From: Chaenocephalus aceratus
Lineage: Eukaryota; Chordata; Actinopteri; Perciformes; Channichthyidae
NCBI GenBank assembly: GCA_023974075.1
Contig: CM043796.1
Coordinates: 26,083,615-26,147,614 of the forward strand
Direction: 5' to 3'
DNA length: 64,000 nucleotides
The position numbers and the translations under genes were made by a program. Shown one piece after another: positions 22,929 through 33,754 of the stretch (the first letter of the stretch is position 1; every line of letters starts with the position of its first letter). The notes beneath the pieces are model-generated. The model was given only the letters and a program-made list of their open reading frames with translations, had not been told where the DNA came from and did no database searches.

Positions 22929-23256
22929 ACGGTGGCTGGCAGGTGCAAACGCGGAACAACGGCCCAAAACCACGCATTAGCAGGAAACACCTGCAAATAA
23001 TGAAATGAAAAACAAGCAAACCCTGAAAACAAATATACAACAGAAAAACGCTGCATTTACAGAAATGATACAAGCTAAATACAACACACAAACCCCGAAA
23101 ACAAACGCAACAAAAAACCGCTGCACGATATGCAAAGTCCAAAGCACGTACAAATCCCAAAACACATTTTAAAAAAAAACATTCGGGAAGTGCTAAGTGC
23201 TCCAGGCCTCTAGGGGGCGCGCTACGTGGAACAAATTGATGTATGACCAGATATAG
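22929..23256 (+). repeat. left arm of long-range inverted repeat (island edge)
   Basis: It begins ACGGTGGCTGGCAGGTGCAA followed by ACGCGGAACAACGGCC. The reverse complement of 43555-43785 follows the same text through TTAGCAGGAAACA, ACAAACCCCGAAAACAAACG, AGTGCTCCAGGCCTCTAGG, GGCGCGCTACGTGGAACA and TTGATGTATGACCAG. The left copy has about 90 extra bp from an internal duplication (CCTGAAAACAAATA / CCCCGAAAACAAACG). The pair could be terminal repeats of one very large element or two MITEs of one family in opposite orientation. Confidence 0.7.
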
Positions 23257-23257
23257 A

Positions 23258-24063
23258 AGAGGCTTCTCAATACTCAAATTTCCCCTCCTCAACTCCTCGA
23301 CTCCTCGGTCCTCCGGTAGTGACCCGGAAATGAATTTCAGCGCGCCATTTTGAAGGACGTCTCATTTCTCTAAATGCACACCGAGGACCGAGGATCGAGC
23401 GTCGAGGAGGCTCTCTGGAGGAGCTATAACCGAGGATACACTGATGGTTCCTCCACGGCTCCTCCGCGGATGCATTTCCGGGAACGGTGGAGGCGTGACG
23501 CACGGCCGGACTTATCTTAGCCAATGACAGCTCTGCATGCATCCCCTGGATATTATTTTAGAAACTGCTTTCATCGCAACGCGATGTTTACAGAGAGAAC
23601 AGCTGTGAGGTCCTTGCAGAAAGCAGAGCAGTGTGTAAAATATATATCACTCAGTATAACAGGCCTACTCTCTTTATTTGCTTTTTAGTAGATATCTACA
23701 AAGAGTCGATATTTTTCTAAGAACATTTAGTGCTTCACATAATAAAATACACAACGGCTGTAGCCTGATTATGCTTTAGGAGCTGTAGGTGTGTGTGGTA
23801 CAGTGTCGGTGCGTGTTGTACAGTGTGTAGGTGTGTGTTGTACAGTGCGCAGATGCGGCGGACAGACAGGTCTCAGTTGGTTTGGTGTCCTCTGCTTACT
23901 TTTAATACTTGCAAATACAACTTTTGGCCCGTAATTTCAATTCCCCATTTCAGCGACCAGAGAGAGGGGGGGGATATATTCAGTCTCTGATTGTGTTACG
24001 TTATTATGAGAGTGCTCTCATACTTTAAATTGCATATATTTATATAAATATATTTGTGTGTGT
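23258..24063. mobile_element. TIR element 1, right end missing
   Basis: It starts AGAGGCTTCTCAATACTCAA, then CT-rich CCCCTCCTC and TCCTCGGTCCTCCGG. The last ~380 bp (23684-24063) are homologous to 39375-39747 but clearly diverged, with both substitutions and indels. The 3' part seen at 39748-40080 is absent here. The element stops at a TGTGTGT run where a second start of the same family begins (24064). No coding sequence. Confidence 0.6.
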
Positions 24064-24220
24064 AGAGGCTTCTCAATACTCAAATTTCCCCTCCTCGACT
24101 CCTCGGTCCTCCGGTAGTGACTCGGAAATGAATTTCAGCGCGCCATTTTGAAGGACGTCTCATTTCTCCAAATGCACACCGAGGATCGAGGATCGAGGAT
24201 CGAGGATCGAGGATCGAGCG
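24064..24220. mobile_element. TIR element 2, 5' part, cut by the gypsy element
   Basis: A second AGAGGCTTCTCAATACTC start is nearly identical to 23258-23410. It ends in five copies of GAGGATC (24180-24215) and then joins the truncated LTR at 24221. Its missing remainder resumes after the gypsy element at 39375, so the retrotransposon appears to have inserted into this element, with a deletion at the left junction. Confidence 0.6.
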
Positions 24221-25308
24221 ACCTTCAGCTTGGTTCCTCTGGTGTACTGACTGTTATTAATGTCACAGTGAGATTTGGCCGTGGGATTGTTGGGTCTCGC
24301 TCTCCCTTCCCTGTGGGCTCTGTGGCTGCAACTGGCCGCACAGGCTGGTATGTATGAACTCCCCCATGGATAACTTTTAATGCAATAAACTTAAGTAGGC
24401 TATTCACCAGTCATTTTAAACCACTTTCCAGGGGTGCCATAAACATTCTCCCTTCCTGGTGGGCTCTGTGGCAGCGCCTAGCTGTAAAAGTTGGGACGCC
24501 GTAACCACTCTCCCCACCTCTGGTCATCATCCCCCCCCCCCCTACCTGCTGTTTTGGCTCGGCGAGCTCTCGCACCGAGCTGTGGCGTCATCTAATTGAC
24601 AGACCCTGACTACTCCGTGTTGGACTGTCACTAGGGCCGTTTTGAGGTCGCGGAATTTCAAGGACACTTATTGTTTAGTTGATTTCTTTTGATTAGCTGT
24701 TTTCTGCATCATGTTTTGAGTACATTCAGAGTATTTTGTTATTGTGTGATTTTGTTTATTTTCTTTTGTTAAATTAGTTTACTCAAGTTGTTGTTGTTTA
24801 CGGTTATTTAGATTTGGTTTATTTTAGTTGTTTTCCTTTTTGTTTATTCATCTCCAACCACGTTTTATCATCTTACTGATTTTTAACTGTTTCTCTTGTG
24901 CCGGACAGGTGCTGTGGGCTCGAGGCGGCAAACCCAATCCCTGGTGGTGGTGTTCTTCACGGGTCCGTTTTGTTTGATGTGCAGTGTCACGGGTGATTTG
25001 ATTTGACCCCTTCCTCCCCGTTTTGTTAATTGCCGCCGTGGTAAGCCCCAGCACTGTCCTTCTGCCTCCTCCCTGGAGAACTTTTAGAATATTATATTGT
25101 GTATTATTAGGAATACAGTTATGTGCTAATAAAATAACAATTGTTGTAATATCTTTTATACTGTCTCTGCCTGTGGTGTTCAAACGAACCTGATTGCCTT
25201 TTATGAAATTGTATAACTTTAGTTTTTAGTAATTTCCTGGGGGCGAAACTCCCCCAGGTGGCGTTGTCAGCAAACCGAGAGTACCTACATGAAACCCACA
25301 CCGCCACA
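24221..25308 (+). mobile_element. Ty3/gypsy LTR 1, 5'-truncated
   Basis: It matches LTR 2 from 31256 onward and ends in the same CACCGCCACA. It lacks the first 360 bp of LTR 2 (30896-31255). The missing part holds the TATA-like TATTTAAG and the CRE-like GGACGTCACG, so this 5' LTR has no recognisable promoter. The polyadenylation-type AATAAA near 24384 is kept. The left junction is directly with GAGGATC repeats of the host TIR element. Compared with LTR 2 there are almost no substitutions. Confidence 0.9.
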
Positions 25309-25311
25309 TTC

Positions 25312-25329
25312 TGGCGTTGTCGGCAGGAT
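25312..25329 (+). promoter_or_regulatory. primer binding site, tRNA-Ser type
   Basis: TGGCGTTGTCGGCAGGAT starts three bases after the LTR end. From memory of vertebrate tRNA-Ser (AGA/UGA), whose acceptor end reads ATCCTGCCGACTACG plus CCA, the site is complementary at 17 of 18 positions. The same site occurs in copy 2 at 32343-32360. Confidence 0.65.
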
Positions 25330-25633
25330 GGTTCATCCACTCGCGATCGTCCCCCATGGTGGCCACTCGGGGGTGGGCTTTCTCCAAAAGGTACTCAACT
25401 GTGTGTGACAAAACGATGCTGGATGTCCAGTTAGACGGAGATGATAAGGATCACCACGTTAAAGGGCAGAGACAAGTTTTTGTTTAGTTTTCTTACCTTT
25501 TTGATGTTTAGTTTCAGCAGTAGGTGTCTTTTCCCATATATGAAAGTGTAGAGCCAAAACAGCAGTGTGTAATATAGGGATCCCTCTCTTCATACCATTA
25601 TGTGTGGCTTTGGTGTAGCTTTCCTCAGTTGTT

Positions 25634-26723
25634 ATGGAGGACGAGATGCGGCAGCTCCGCGAGCTAGTGATGAGCTTAAGGCAGACAACGAGAGACTTCG
25701 TCAGGAGCATGCTGCTTTGCGGATGGACTCTGGTGGTGTTTCTTCTGCGGGTCGTCCTGACCTGTATGCAGGTGTCGCTGCTGCTGAGCAGGTTATTGTT
25801 ATTCCAAGGGATCGTAAGTGTCCCATGTTTAGTGGCAAGACAGGCATGGGCGGCGTAACTGAATGGATAGAAGAAGTACAGGCATGTGTGCGTGCCCGCC
25901 ATCTTTCTGCTGCGGACCAAGCCCTCTACATATTTGATCATTTGGAGGGAGAGGCGAAGGAGGAGATCAAGTTTCGCCCTAGGCTAGAGCGAGGAGACTC
26001 AGACAGAGTGTTCACCATCTTAAGGGAGCTTTATGGTTGTGCTCAGTCTTATGTCACCTTACAACAAGCTTTCTTTTCTCGGCACCAACTTGAAGGTGAG
26101 ACCCTTCAGGAGTTCTCCTTAGCCCTCATGGCTTTAATGGCTCAGGTTGAGCAGCATGCACCTCATGGGATGCCCAATGCAGATGTTCTCCTTCGGGATC
26201 AGTTTATTGAGCATGTGCTGGACAGTTCTCTCCGCCGGGAGCTTAAACAGCTTGTTCGTCGCCAGCCTACAGCCACCTTGTTGGAACTTCGTGGCGAGGC
26301 TATTAGTGGGAAAGGGAGGGTCTTCCAGGGGGTACTAGAGGGCGTAGCTCCTCTCTGCCATCAGCTTATGGTCTTCAGTATGGAGTGCAGGGTCGCTTCC
26401 AACCCCCCCAGGTTCACTTTCAACCCCCCCCTCAGGTCAATCCACCTGGGCCAGGGTTGGGTGAGTTGATGGATCTTATGAAACGTCAACAGGAGCAGCT
26501 GAACACACTTACCCAGACTGTAGCCTCCCTGCAGATGCCTCGCTTCCAAGGCCAAACTTCTAGTAGTGGTCCTTTAATATGCCGAAGGTGCCAGCAGGCT
26601 GGACATCTTGCTCGGGAGTGTGATGGTGTGCGGGCTCCCCCCCGACATCGTAGTAATTCTGTTGCTGGCGTTAACTCCAGTGCTTCTCTGCCAGCCCATC
26701 CCTCCTACCGGTCGGAAAACTGA
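25634..26723 (+). pseudogene. gag: gag of gypsy copy 1, two frameshifts
   Basis: The start is ATG 25634 (MEDEMRQLREL), conserved in copy 2. The product would be the capsid/nucleocapsid polyprotein of about 360 residues: an N-terminal coiled-coil-like stretch, a capsid region with the gypsy/PNMA-like text ECVQACVRARHLSAAD-type helices, then a C-terminal CCHC zinc knuckle (C-x2-C-x4-H-x4-C) at 26580-26621. The frame is broken near 25672 and near 26304. Copy 2 is not broken at either place, while its own gag breaks lie elsewhere. Gag stops at TGA 26721-26723. Pol lies in the -1 frame and is open across this stop, so frameshifting is plausible, but no canonical slippery heptamer is obvious. Confidence 0.8.
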
Positions 26724-28039
26724 AACCCACTGAGCTGCCGAGCCACAGCTCAGTTGGGGAGTCTACAGGTTCACTAGAAGGTGCCGCAGCTGACTTAATT
26801 GGCTCTTGTCCAAACATTAATGTTATGATCGGAGGTGTAACTGTCCCGTGCTTGGTGGACACTGGTTCCATGGTGTCCACAGTCACTGAGAGTTTCTTTT
26901 TGGAGAAGTTTGCACCTTGGGGCGTTGATCGCCTTCGCTCTTGTCACTGGCTACAGCTGCGAGCAGCTAACGGCTTAGCCATTCCATACATTGGCTACTT
27001 GGAACTTGATGTAGAGCTGTGTGGTAAAGTGATGTCCCGTTGTGGGATCCTGATCGTTAAGGACCCCCCTGGTGCTGTGTCTCCTGTCCCTGGAATCATG
27101 GGGATGAATGTGATTCGTCGCTGCTATCGAGAGCTCTTCGGGGCCTTTGGCTCTTCTCTTTTTGACACACCCATCGTGTCACAGGCACCTGTTGCTGTCA
27201 TCGCAGCTCTACAGGAGGTCCACCAGTCTCCCGCTCAGGTTCCAGGGAAACTCACTGGCATTGCGAGGGTCCGGGGAAAGCATGCAGTGCGCATACCCGG
27301 AGGGGTGATGAAGCTGGTTGCTAGTACCTGTCCTGAACAGCTTTCTGGTCAAAGTGCTCTCTTCGAGCCCCCAGAGTCGGGCTTACCAGCTGGGCTGCTC
27401 GCCTCACCATGCCTCGTACAGGTTGTCCGGGGTACAGCATACGTCCCTGTGGTCAATGTGGGGACGACCGAAGTTCTGCTTTACCCACGTACTGGTCTTG
27501 GTGTCTTGAGTGCTGCCCAGGTTGTCAGCCTTCCCGCAGGTGTGACTGAGGTGGGGTCATCCTTTGCAGCTGTTTCCTCTCAGACAGCTGCCCCCTCAGT
27601 GCACGATAGGTTAGATACATTGGACATGTCTTCATTGACTGAGCGGGAAAAGACAGGCGTAAAGTCTTTGTTGTTCAGGTACCAATCTGTCTTCTCAGCC
27701 CATGATGGAGACTTGGGCTGTACAACTCTCATTTCGCATGACATCCCCGTACTTGATGATGTGCCTGTCCGACAGAGGCACCGCCGCATCCCTCCATCGG
27801 AGTACGAAGCAGTGAAGGCCCACATTAACCAACTCTTGGAGTCCCAAGTCATTAGGGAGAGCTGCAGCCCCTATGCATCACCAATTGTTCTGGTGAGGAA
27901 AAGGGATGGGAGCTTGCGCTTGTGTGTTGACTACCGCCTCCTCAACACAAGACCAGGAAAGATGCCTTCCCCTTGCCTCGCATTGAGGAAACCTTGGATG
28001 CACTTTCTGGGGCCTGCTGGTTCTCCACCCTTGACCTAG
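26723..28039 (+). pseudogene. pol: pol of copy 1: protease and start of reverse transcriptase
   Basis: The frame is open from the end of gag. The first ATG is at 26825, though translation probably enters by frameshift. An aspartic protease is marked by LVDTGS (residues 11-15 after that ATG). A ~200-residue linker follows, then the RT N-terminus (RRIPPSEYEAVKAHINQLLE, then SPIVLVRKRDGSLRLCVDYR). The frame breaks near 27950, immediately after the RT fingers motif, and the downstream RT is one frame lower. Copy 2 carries the same break near 34985. The protease would release Gag and Pol products in the particle. Confidence 0.8.
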
Positions 28040-28623
28040 CCAGTGGTTACAATCAGGTTCCTATGGCAGAGCAGGACCGGCCCAAGACCGCTTTCTGTAC
28101 ACCTTTTGGCCTCTTTGAGTTCAACCGCATGCCCTTCGGGTTATGCAATGCCCCTAGCACCTTCCAGCGGCTGATGCAGAGGATGTTTGGCGACCAACAG
28201 GGCCAGTCGCTACTGCTCTATCTTGATGACATCATCGTCTTCTCATCCTCTGTTGAACAACATCTGCAAAGATTGGAAACAGTGCTCGGTCGGCTTGAGA
28301 AAGAGGGCCTAAAGGCCAACCTTCAGAAATGTGTCTTCTTCAAACAGGAGGTTGGATACTTGGGCCATGTCATCTCCAGCCAGGGTGTCTCCACAGACCC
28401 TAGGAAGATTGAGGCAGTGGCAAATTGGAAATGCCCTCGTCATGTTTCAGAGCTGCGCTCCTTCTTGGGTTTTGCCAGCTATTACCGTCGCTTTGTAGAG
28501 GGTTTTGCAAAGTTGGCAGGACCTCTGCATCAGTTAGTGGCAGAGCTGGCAGGCACCAAGTCAAAGAGGAGATCAAATCAACTCTTGGATGCGGCATGGA
28601 CACCTCAGTGTGAGGAAAGTTGA
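27973..28623 (+). pseudogene. pol: pol of copy 1: reverse transcriptase core
   Basis: This 216-codon open segment holds the RT palm and thumb. The first catalytic Asp is in LDLASGYNQ (D21), followed by FGLFEFNRMPFGLCNAPSTF. The YLDD box is at residues 83-86, with the remaining motifs (KCVFF, VGYLGHVIS, LRSFLGFASYYRRF). All catalytic Asp residues are present. It ends at a TGA (28621-28623) caused by a frame break near 28615 that is shared with copy 2. The enzyme would copy the element's RNA to DNA. Confidence 0.85.
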
Positions 28624-29404
28624 GTCCCTGAAATCCAAGTTGGTCTCAGCTCCATTGCTGGCTTATGCAGACTTTTCACCCCTTCATCTTGGAGATTGAT
28701 GCCAGTCATAGTGGCCTTGGGGCTGTCCTTTCCCAGGAGAAGGACAGGGTTGTGAGACCGGTGGCTTATGCCAGCAGGGGTCTTCGGCCCACTGAGCGCA
28801 ACATGTCAAACTATAGTTCCATGAAGCTGGAATTCCTTGGGCTCAAGTGGGCTATGACCGAGAAGTTTCGAGAGTACCTACTGGGGCATAAGTGTACTGT
28901 CTACACCGACAACAACCCGTTGAGTTACATCCAGTCTGCCAAACTGGGCGCCACGGAGCAACGGTGGGCGGCCCAGCTTGCGTCTTTTACTTTGTTGTCA
29001 AATACCGCTCTGGTCGCAGCAATGGGAATGCTGACGCACTTTCACGGCAGTATGTGCCTGGTACTTTGCTCCCTGCCAACCTTCACCAAAACCCATCCTC
29101 AGGTCTTGTGGTGCCTGCAACTCAGTCTTCGGTCTCGGTTCTTCCAACCCACTCGGCAACCGATCTTCGTGCCTGGCAGGAAGATGACCCACTCCTCGAA
29201 GAGGTGTTGGTGTTTTGGCGACGTAAGGCTCAGCCTACCTCGGCGGAGAGGCAGCAGCTTCGCCGTCCAGTCATGGCGCTTTTGCGTCAATGGGACCGCC
29301 TTGTGGAGAACGACGGAGTCCTTTTCCGACGAGTGTTCCGCCCTGATGGAGGTGAAAATATCTTCAGCTCATTTTGCCTGCTGTTCTCAAGCAGGAAACA
29401 TTGA
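28624..29404 (+). pseudogene. pol: pol of copy 1: RNase H and connection
   Basis: RNase H is recognisable from the first Asp in EIDASHSGLGAVLSQ, the Glu in KLEFLGLKWA and the Asp in VYTDNNPLSY. The coding text moves through three frames here, with breaks near 28670 and 28985 and a final one near 29360. All three also occur in copy 2. In the last frame a tether follows (VVKYRSGRSNGNADALSRQ) and leads to integrase. The ~285-codon ORF 28665-29522 is real only in its first third. The rest is off-frame. Confidence 0.75.
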
Positions 29405-30215
29405 GGCAGTTACACCAAGAGCATGGCCACCAAGGAATCGAAAGGACTACGGAGTTAGTCAGACAACGATGCTATTGGCCGGGAATGTCCTCAGATATCA
29501 AGAGCTGGGTCCAGGAGTGTGAACGTTGCCAAGTGGCAAAAGACTCGGGGCATGTACCCCATAGCTTTATGGGCCACTTGCTTGCCTCACGACCCAATGA
29601 AATCTTGGCAATAGATTTCACCTTGTTGGAACCCTCCCGGAACGGGCTGGAGAACGTCCTTGTCATGACTGACGTGTTCAGCAAATTCACAGTGGCTGTC
29701 CCCACTCGGGACCAACGGGCCTCCACTGTGGCCCAAGTCCTGACCTATGAATGGTTTTATAAGTTTGGGGTCCCAAGCCGTCTTCATTCGGACCAGGGAA
29801 GGAGCTTGAGGGTTCTTTGATCCAGCAACTTTGTTCTCTGTACGGTGTTGCTAAATCCCGTACTACCCCCTACCATCCTGCGGGTAACGGGCAATGCGAA
29901 CGGTTCAATAGAACCCTCCATAACCTCCTTCGCACCTTACCAGCATCTCGCAAACATGATTGGGCTTCCTGTTTGCCTCAGGTGCTGTTCTGTTACAACA
30001 CTACGCCCCATCAGGGCACTGGTGAAACACCGTTCTATCTGATGTTTGGACAGGAACCTCAGCTTCCTATAGACTTTCTCCTGGGTCGAGTCCAGGAGCC
30101 GGTACTTGGCGGGGTACAGGACTGGGTGGTCGAACATCAAGCCAGGCTCAGAATTGCTTTCGAGGGTGCTCGAACGGTTGTTGGCTGCTGCTGGCCGCCG
30201 GAAAGAGCGGCATGA
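29374..30215 (+). pseudogene. pol: pol of copy 1: integrase, frameshifted
   Basis: The zinc-binding HHCC domain (LHQEHGHQG, then CERCQ) and the first catalytic Asp (LAIDFTLLE) lie in 29374-29820. A private 1-nt break near 29808 moves the second Asp neighbourhood and the catalytic Glu (NGQCERFNRTL) to the next frame, open to about 30215. Near 30165 two bases are missing relative to copy 2. The integrase would insert the cDNA into the genome. In copy 2 the domain is in one piece. Confidence 0.8.
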
Positions 30216-30813
30216 CCAGCGAGTCCGAGAGGCACATCTCCCAGTTGGCCAAATGGTTTATCTGAGGAACCATGGGGTTAGAGGGCGGCATAAAATCCAA
30301 GATCTCTGGAGCTCTGTGGTACACCAGGTCGTGAAGGCGCCATCTGGTGAAGGAACAGTCTATACGGTGGCCCCAGTGAATGACCTACAACGAGTCCGAA
30401 ATGTCCACCGGGACATGTTGAAGGCTGTGGTTCGTCCTGAGGCCACCGCTTTTCCGCCCAGGCCTCCACCTCCACCCGTGTCGACTGTCTTAACAGATCA
30501 CTCCTCTGCCGATAGCGACCTTTGGCTGTTGGTTCCGGAGACTCACTCTTCACCACCTGCAGTAGCTCCAGGTGCTTCTTGTCCCTCTGTTGCAACCCCT
30601 TTGCAGGCCAGGCCTGTTCAGGAAGTGCCTCACCGTGCAGGTTGCCTCCTCCCAGGTCTTTCAGTGTCCCCAACCGATCAGCCCAGTACTAACCATCAGG
30701 CTGTGCGTCGAACTGTTCCCTACGGCTGGCCACCACTCAAATGTCCACCATCTTCCTCGGTCTACAGGCCCTCAGGACAACGTAGCGAGTCCACTTCGGG
30801 CCCCCGTGTCTAA
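30170..30813 (+). pseudogene. pol: pol of copy 1: integrase C-terminus and Pro-rich tail
   Basis: After the core comes a basic segment (RRKERHDQRVREAHLPVGQM), then a GPY/F-like region (VYLRNHGV...HQVVKAPSGEGTVYTV). A ~130-residue Pro/Ser-rich tail ends at TAA 30811-30813. No chromodomain is recognisable. The tail is open here but frameshifted in copy 2. Its role is unknown. Confidence 0.65.
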
Positions 30814-30879
30814 TTCCCAATCTGCCGTTTTCAGGCCTTGGTGCTAGCCTTCTCATATTCACCGTCGGGTCGACGATGC

Positions 30880-30895
30880 AAAAGTGGGGGGTAGA
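30880..30895 (+). promoter_or_regulatory. polypurine tract of copy 1
   Basis: AAAAGTGGGGGGTAGA directly precedes the TGTGAC start of LTR 2. The same tract precedes LTR 3 at 37911-37926. It is the expected plus-strand primer site. Confidence 0.8.
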
Positions 30896-32339
30896 TGTGA
30901 CCGGACGTCACGTCTCCTCCCTCTGTGACGCTGCTTGGCACCATGCCAGCGCACCTGCTATTTTGCGCACCTGCTATTTAAGTGGAGACAAATCTGCTCC
31001 CTCCCCCTCCGCTTCTCCTTGAATGTGGCCGCGTGGATTGTTTGGCGTGGCAGCTCGCGCATCACACTCTCTACCAGACAGGTAAAACCTCTTGCATTTC
31101 TGTCATCTATTCATGGGCACGAGCGACACCCGGCTTGACACTACTCTGTCTTAGCGCAGCTGACGCCCGGTGCGTTTGAGGAGGATTGGCTCCGGAGGTT
31201 CCCGGTTTTGCAGTGTTGCAACTATTGGTGAGTTGCCGTTGTCTGCCGTGTTCTCACCTTCAGCTTGGTTCCTCTGGTGTACTGACTGTTATTAATGTCA
31301 CAGTGGGATTTGGCCGTGGGATTGTTGGGTCTCGCTCTCCCTTCCCTGTGGGCTCTGTGGCTGCAACTGGCCGCACAGGCTGGTATGTATGAACTCCCCC
31401 ATGGATAACTTTTAATGCAATAAACTTAAGTAGGCTATTCACCAGTCATTTTAAACCACTTTCCAGGGGTGCCATAAACATTCTCCCTTCCTGGTGGGCT
31501 CTGTGGCAGCGCCTAGCTGTAAAAGTTGGGACGCCGTAACCACTCTCCCCACTCTGGTCATCATCCCCCCCCCCCCTACCTGCTGTTTTGGCTCGGCGAG
31601 CTCTCGCACCGAGCTGTGGCGTCATCTAATTGACAGGCCCTGACTACTCCGTGTTGGACTGTCACTAGGGCCGTTTTGAGGTCGCGGAATTTCAAGGACA
31701 CTTATTGTTTAGTTGATTTCTTTTGATTAGCTGTTTTCTGCATCATGTTTTGAGTACATTCAGAGTATTTTGTTATTGTGTGATTTTGTTTATTTTCTTT
31801 TGTTAAATTAGTTTACTCAAGTTTTGTTGTTTACGGTTATTTAGATTTGGTTTATTTTAGTTGTTTTCCTTTTTGTTTATTCATCTCCAACCACGTTTTA
31901 TCATCTTACTGATTTTTAACTGTTTCTCTTGTGCCGGACAGGTGCTGTGGGCTCGAGGCGGCAAACCCAATCCCTGGTGGTGGTGTTCTTCACGGTCCGT
32001 TTTGTTTGATGTGCAGTGTCACGGGTGATTTTGATTTGACCCCTTCCTCCCCGTTTTGTTAATTGCCGCCGTGGTAAGCCCCAGCACTGTCCTTCTGCCT
32101 CCTCCCTGGAGAACTTTTAGAATATTATTGTGTATTATTAGGAATACAATTATGTGCTAATAAAATAACAATTGTTGTAATATCTTTTATACTGTCTCTG
32201 CCTGTGGTGTTCAAACGAACCTGATTGCCTTTTATGAAATTGTATAACTTTAGTTTTTAGTAATTTCCTGGGGGCGAAACTCCCCCAGGTGGCGTTGTCA
32301 GCAAACCGAGAGTACCTACATGAAACCCACACCGCCACA
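30896..32339 (+). mobile_element. Ty3/gypsy LTR 2 (middle), complete, 1444 bp
   Basis: It begins TGTGACCGGACGTCACG and ends CACCGCCACA, so TGT...ACA. U3 carries a CRE-like core (GGACGTCACG) and a TATA-like TATTTAAG about 80 bp from the start. AATAAA signals lie near 31419 and 32160. The LTR serves as 3' LTR of copy 1 and 5' LTR of copy 2. Near its end it holds TGGCGTTGTCAGCA, a near copy of the primer binding site that follows. Confidence 0.92.
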
Positions 32340-32342
32340 TTC

Positions 32343-32360
32343 TGGCGTTGTCGGCAGGAT
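32343..32360 (+). promoter_or_regulatory. primer binding site of copy 2, tRNA-Ser type
   Basis: Identical to the site at 25312-25329, three bases after the LTR. Confidence 0.65.
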
Positions 32361-32664
32361 GGTTCATCCACTCGCGATCGTCCCCCATGGTGGCCACTCG
32401 GGGGTGGGCTTTCTCCAAAAGGTACTCAACTGTGTGTGACAAAACGATGCTGGATGTCCAGTTAGACGGAGATGATAAGGATCACCACGTTAAAGGGGCA
32501 GAGACAAGTTTTTGTTTAGTTTTCTTACCTTTTTGATGTTTAGTTTCAGCAGTAGGTGTCTTTTCCCATATATGAAAGTGTAGAGCCAAAACAGCAGTGT
32601 GTAATATAGGGATCCCTCTCTTCATACCATTAGTGTGGCTTTGGTGTAGCTTTCCTCAGTTGTT

Positions 32665-33754
32665 ATGGAGGACGAGATGCGGCAGCTCCGCGAGCTAGTG
32701 ATGGAGCTTAAGGCAGACAACGAGAGACTTCGTCAGGAGCATGCTGCTTTGCGGATGGACTCTGGTGGTGTTTCTTCTGCGCCGGGTCGTCCTGACCTGT
32801 ATGCAGGTGTCGCTGCTGCTGAGCAGGTTATTGTTATTCCAAGGGATCGTAAGTGTCCCATGTTTAGTGGCAAGACAGGCATGGGCGTAACTGAATGGAT
32901 AGAAGAAGTACAGGCATGTGTGCGTGCCCGCCATCTTTCTGCTGCGGACCAAGCCTCTACATATTTGATCATTTGGAGGGAGAGGCGAAGGAGGAGATCA
33001 AGTTTCGCCCTAGGCTAGAGCGAGGAGACTCAGACAGAGTGTTCACCATCTTAAGGGAGCTTTATGGTTGTGCTCAGTCTTATGTCACCTTACAACAAGC
33101 TTTCTTTTCTCGGCACCAACTTGAAGGTGAGACCCTTCAGGAGTTCTCCTTAGCCCTCATGGCTTTAATGGCTCAGGTTGAGCAGCATGCACCTCATGGG
33201 ATGCCCAATGCAGATGTTCTCCTTCGGGATCAGTTTATTGAGCATGTGCTGGACAGTTCTCTCCGCCGGGAGCTTAAACAGTTGTTCGTCGCCAGCCTAC
33301 AGCCACCTTGTTGGAACTTCGTGGCGAGGCTATTAAGTGGGAAAGGGAGGGTCTTCCAGGGGGTACTAGAGGGCGTAGCTCCTCTCTGCCATCAGCTTAT
33401 GGTCTTCAGTATGGAGTGCAGGGTCGCTTCCAACCCCCCCAGGTTCACTTTCAACCCCCCCCTCAGGTCAATCCACCTGGGCCAGGGTTGGGTGAGTTGA
33501 TGGATCTTATGAAACGTCAACAGGAGCAGCTGAACACACTTACCCAGACTGTAGCCTCCCTGCAGATGCCTCGCTTCCAAGGCCAAACTTCTAGTAGTGG
33601 TCCTTTAATATGCCGAAGGTGCCAGCAGGCTGGACATCTTGCTCGGGAGTGTGATGGTGTGCGGGCTCCCCCCCGACATCGTAGTAATTCTGTTGCTGGC
33701 GTTAACTCCAGTGCTTCTCTGCCAGCCCATCCCTCCTACCGGTCGGAAAACTGA
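32665..33754 (+). pseudogene. gag: gag of gypsy copy 2, two different frameshifts
   Basis: Same protein as the copy 1 gag, starting at ATG 32665. Breaks near 32955 and 33281 are each one base missing relative to copy 1. The two positions broken in copy 1 are open here. The CCHC knuckle lies at 33611-33652 and the stop at 33752-33754. None of the four gag breaks is shared, unlike the pol breaks. Confidence 0.8.

Noticed and set aside
25459..25941. 160-codon minus-strand ORF opposite gag, also seen near 32695-32972
   Set aside because: Antisense shadow of gag; present in both copies because they are nearly identical.
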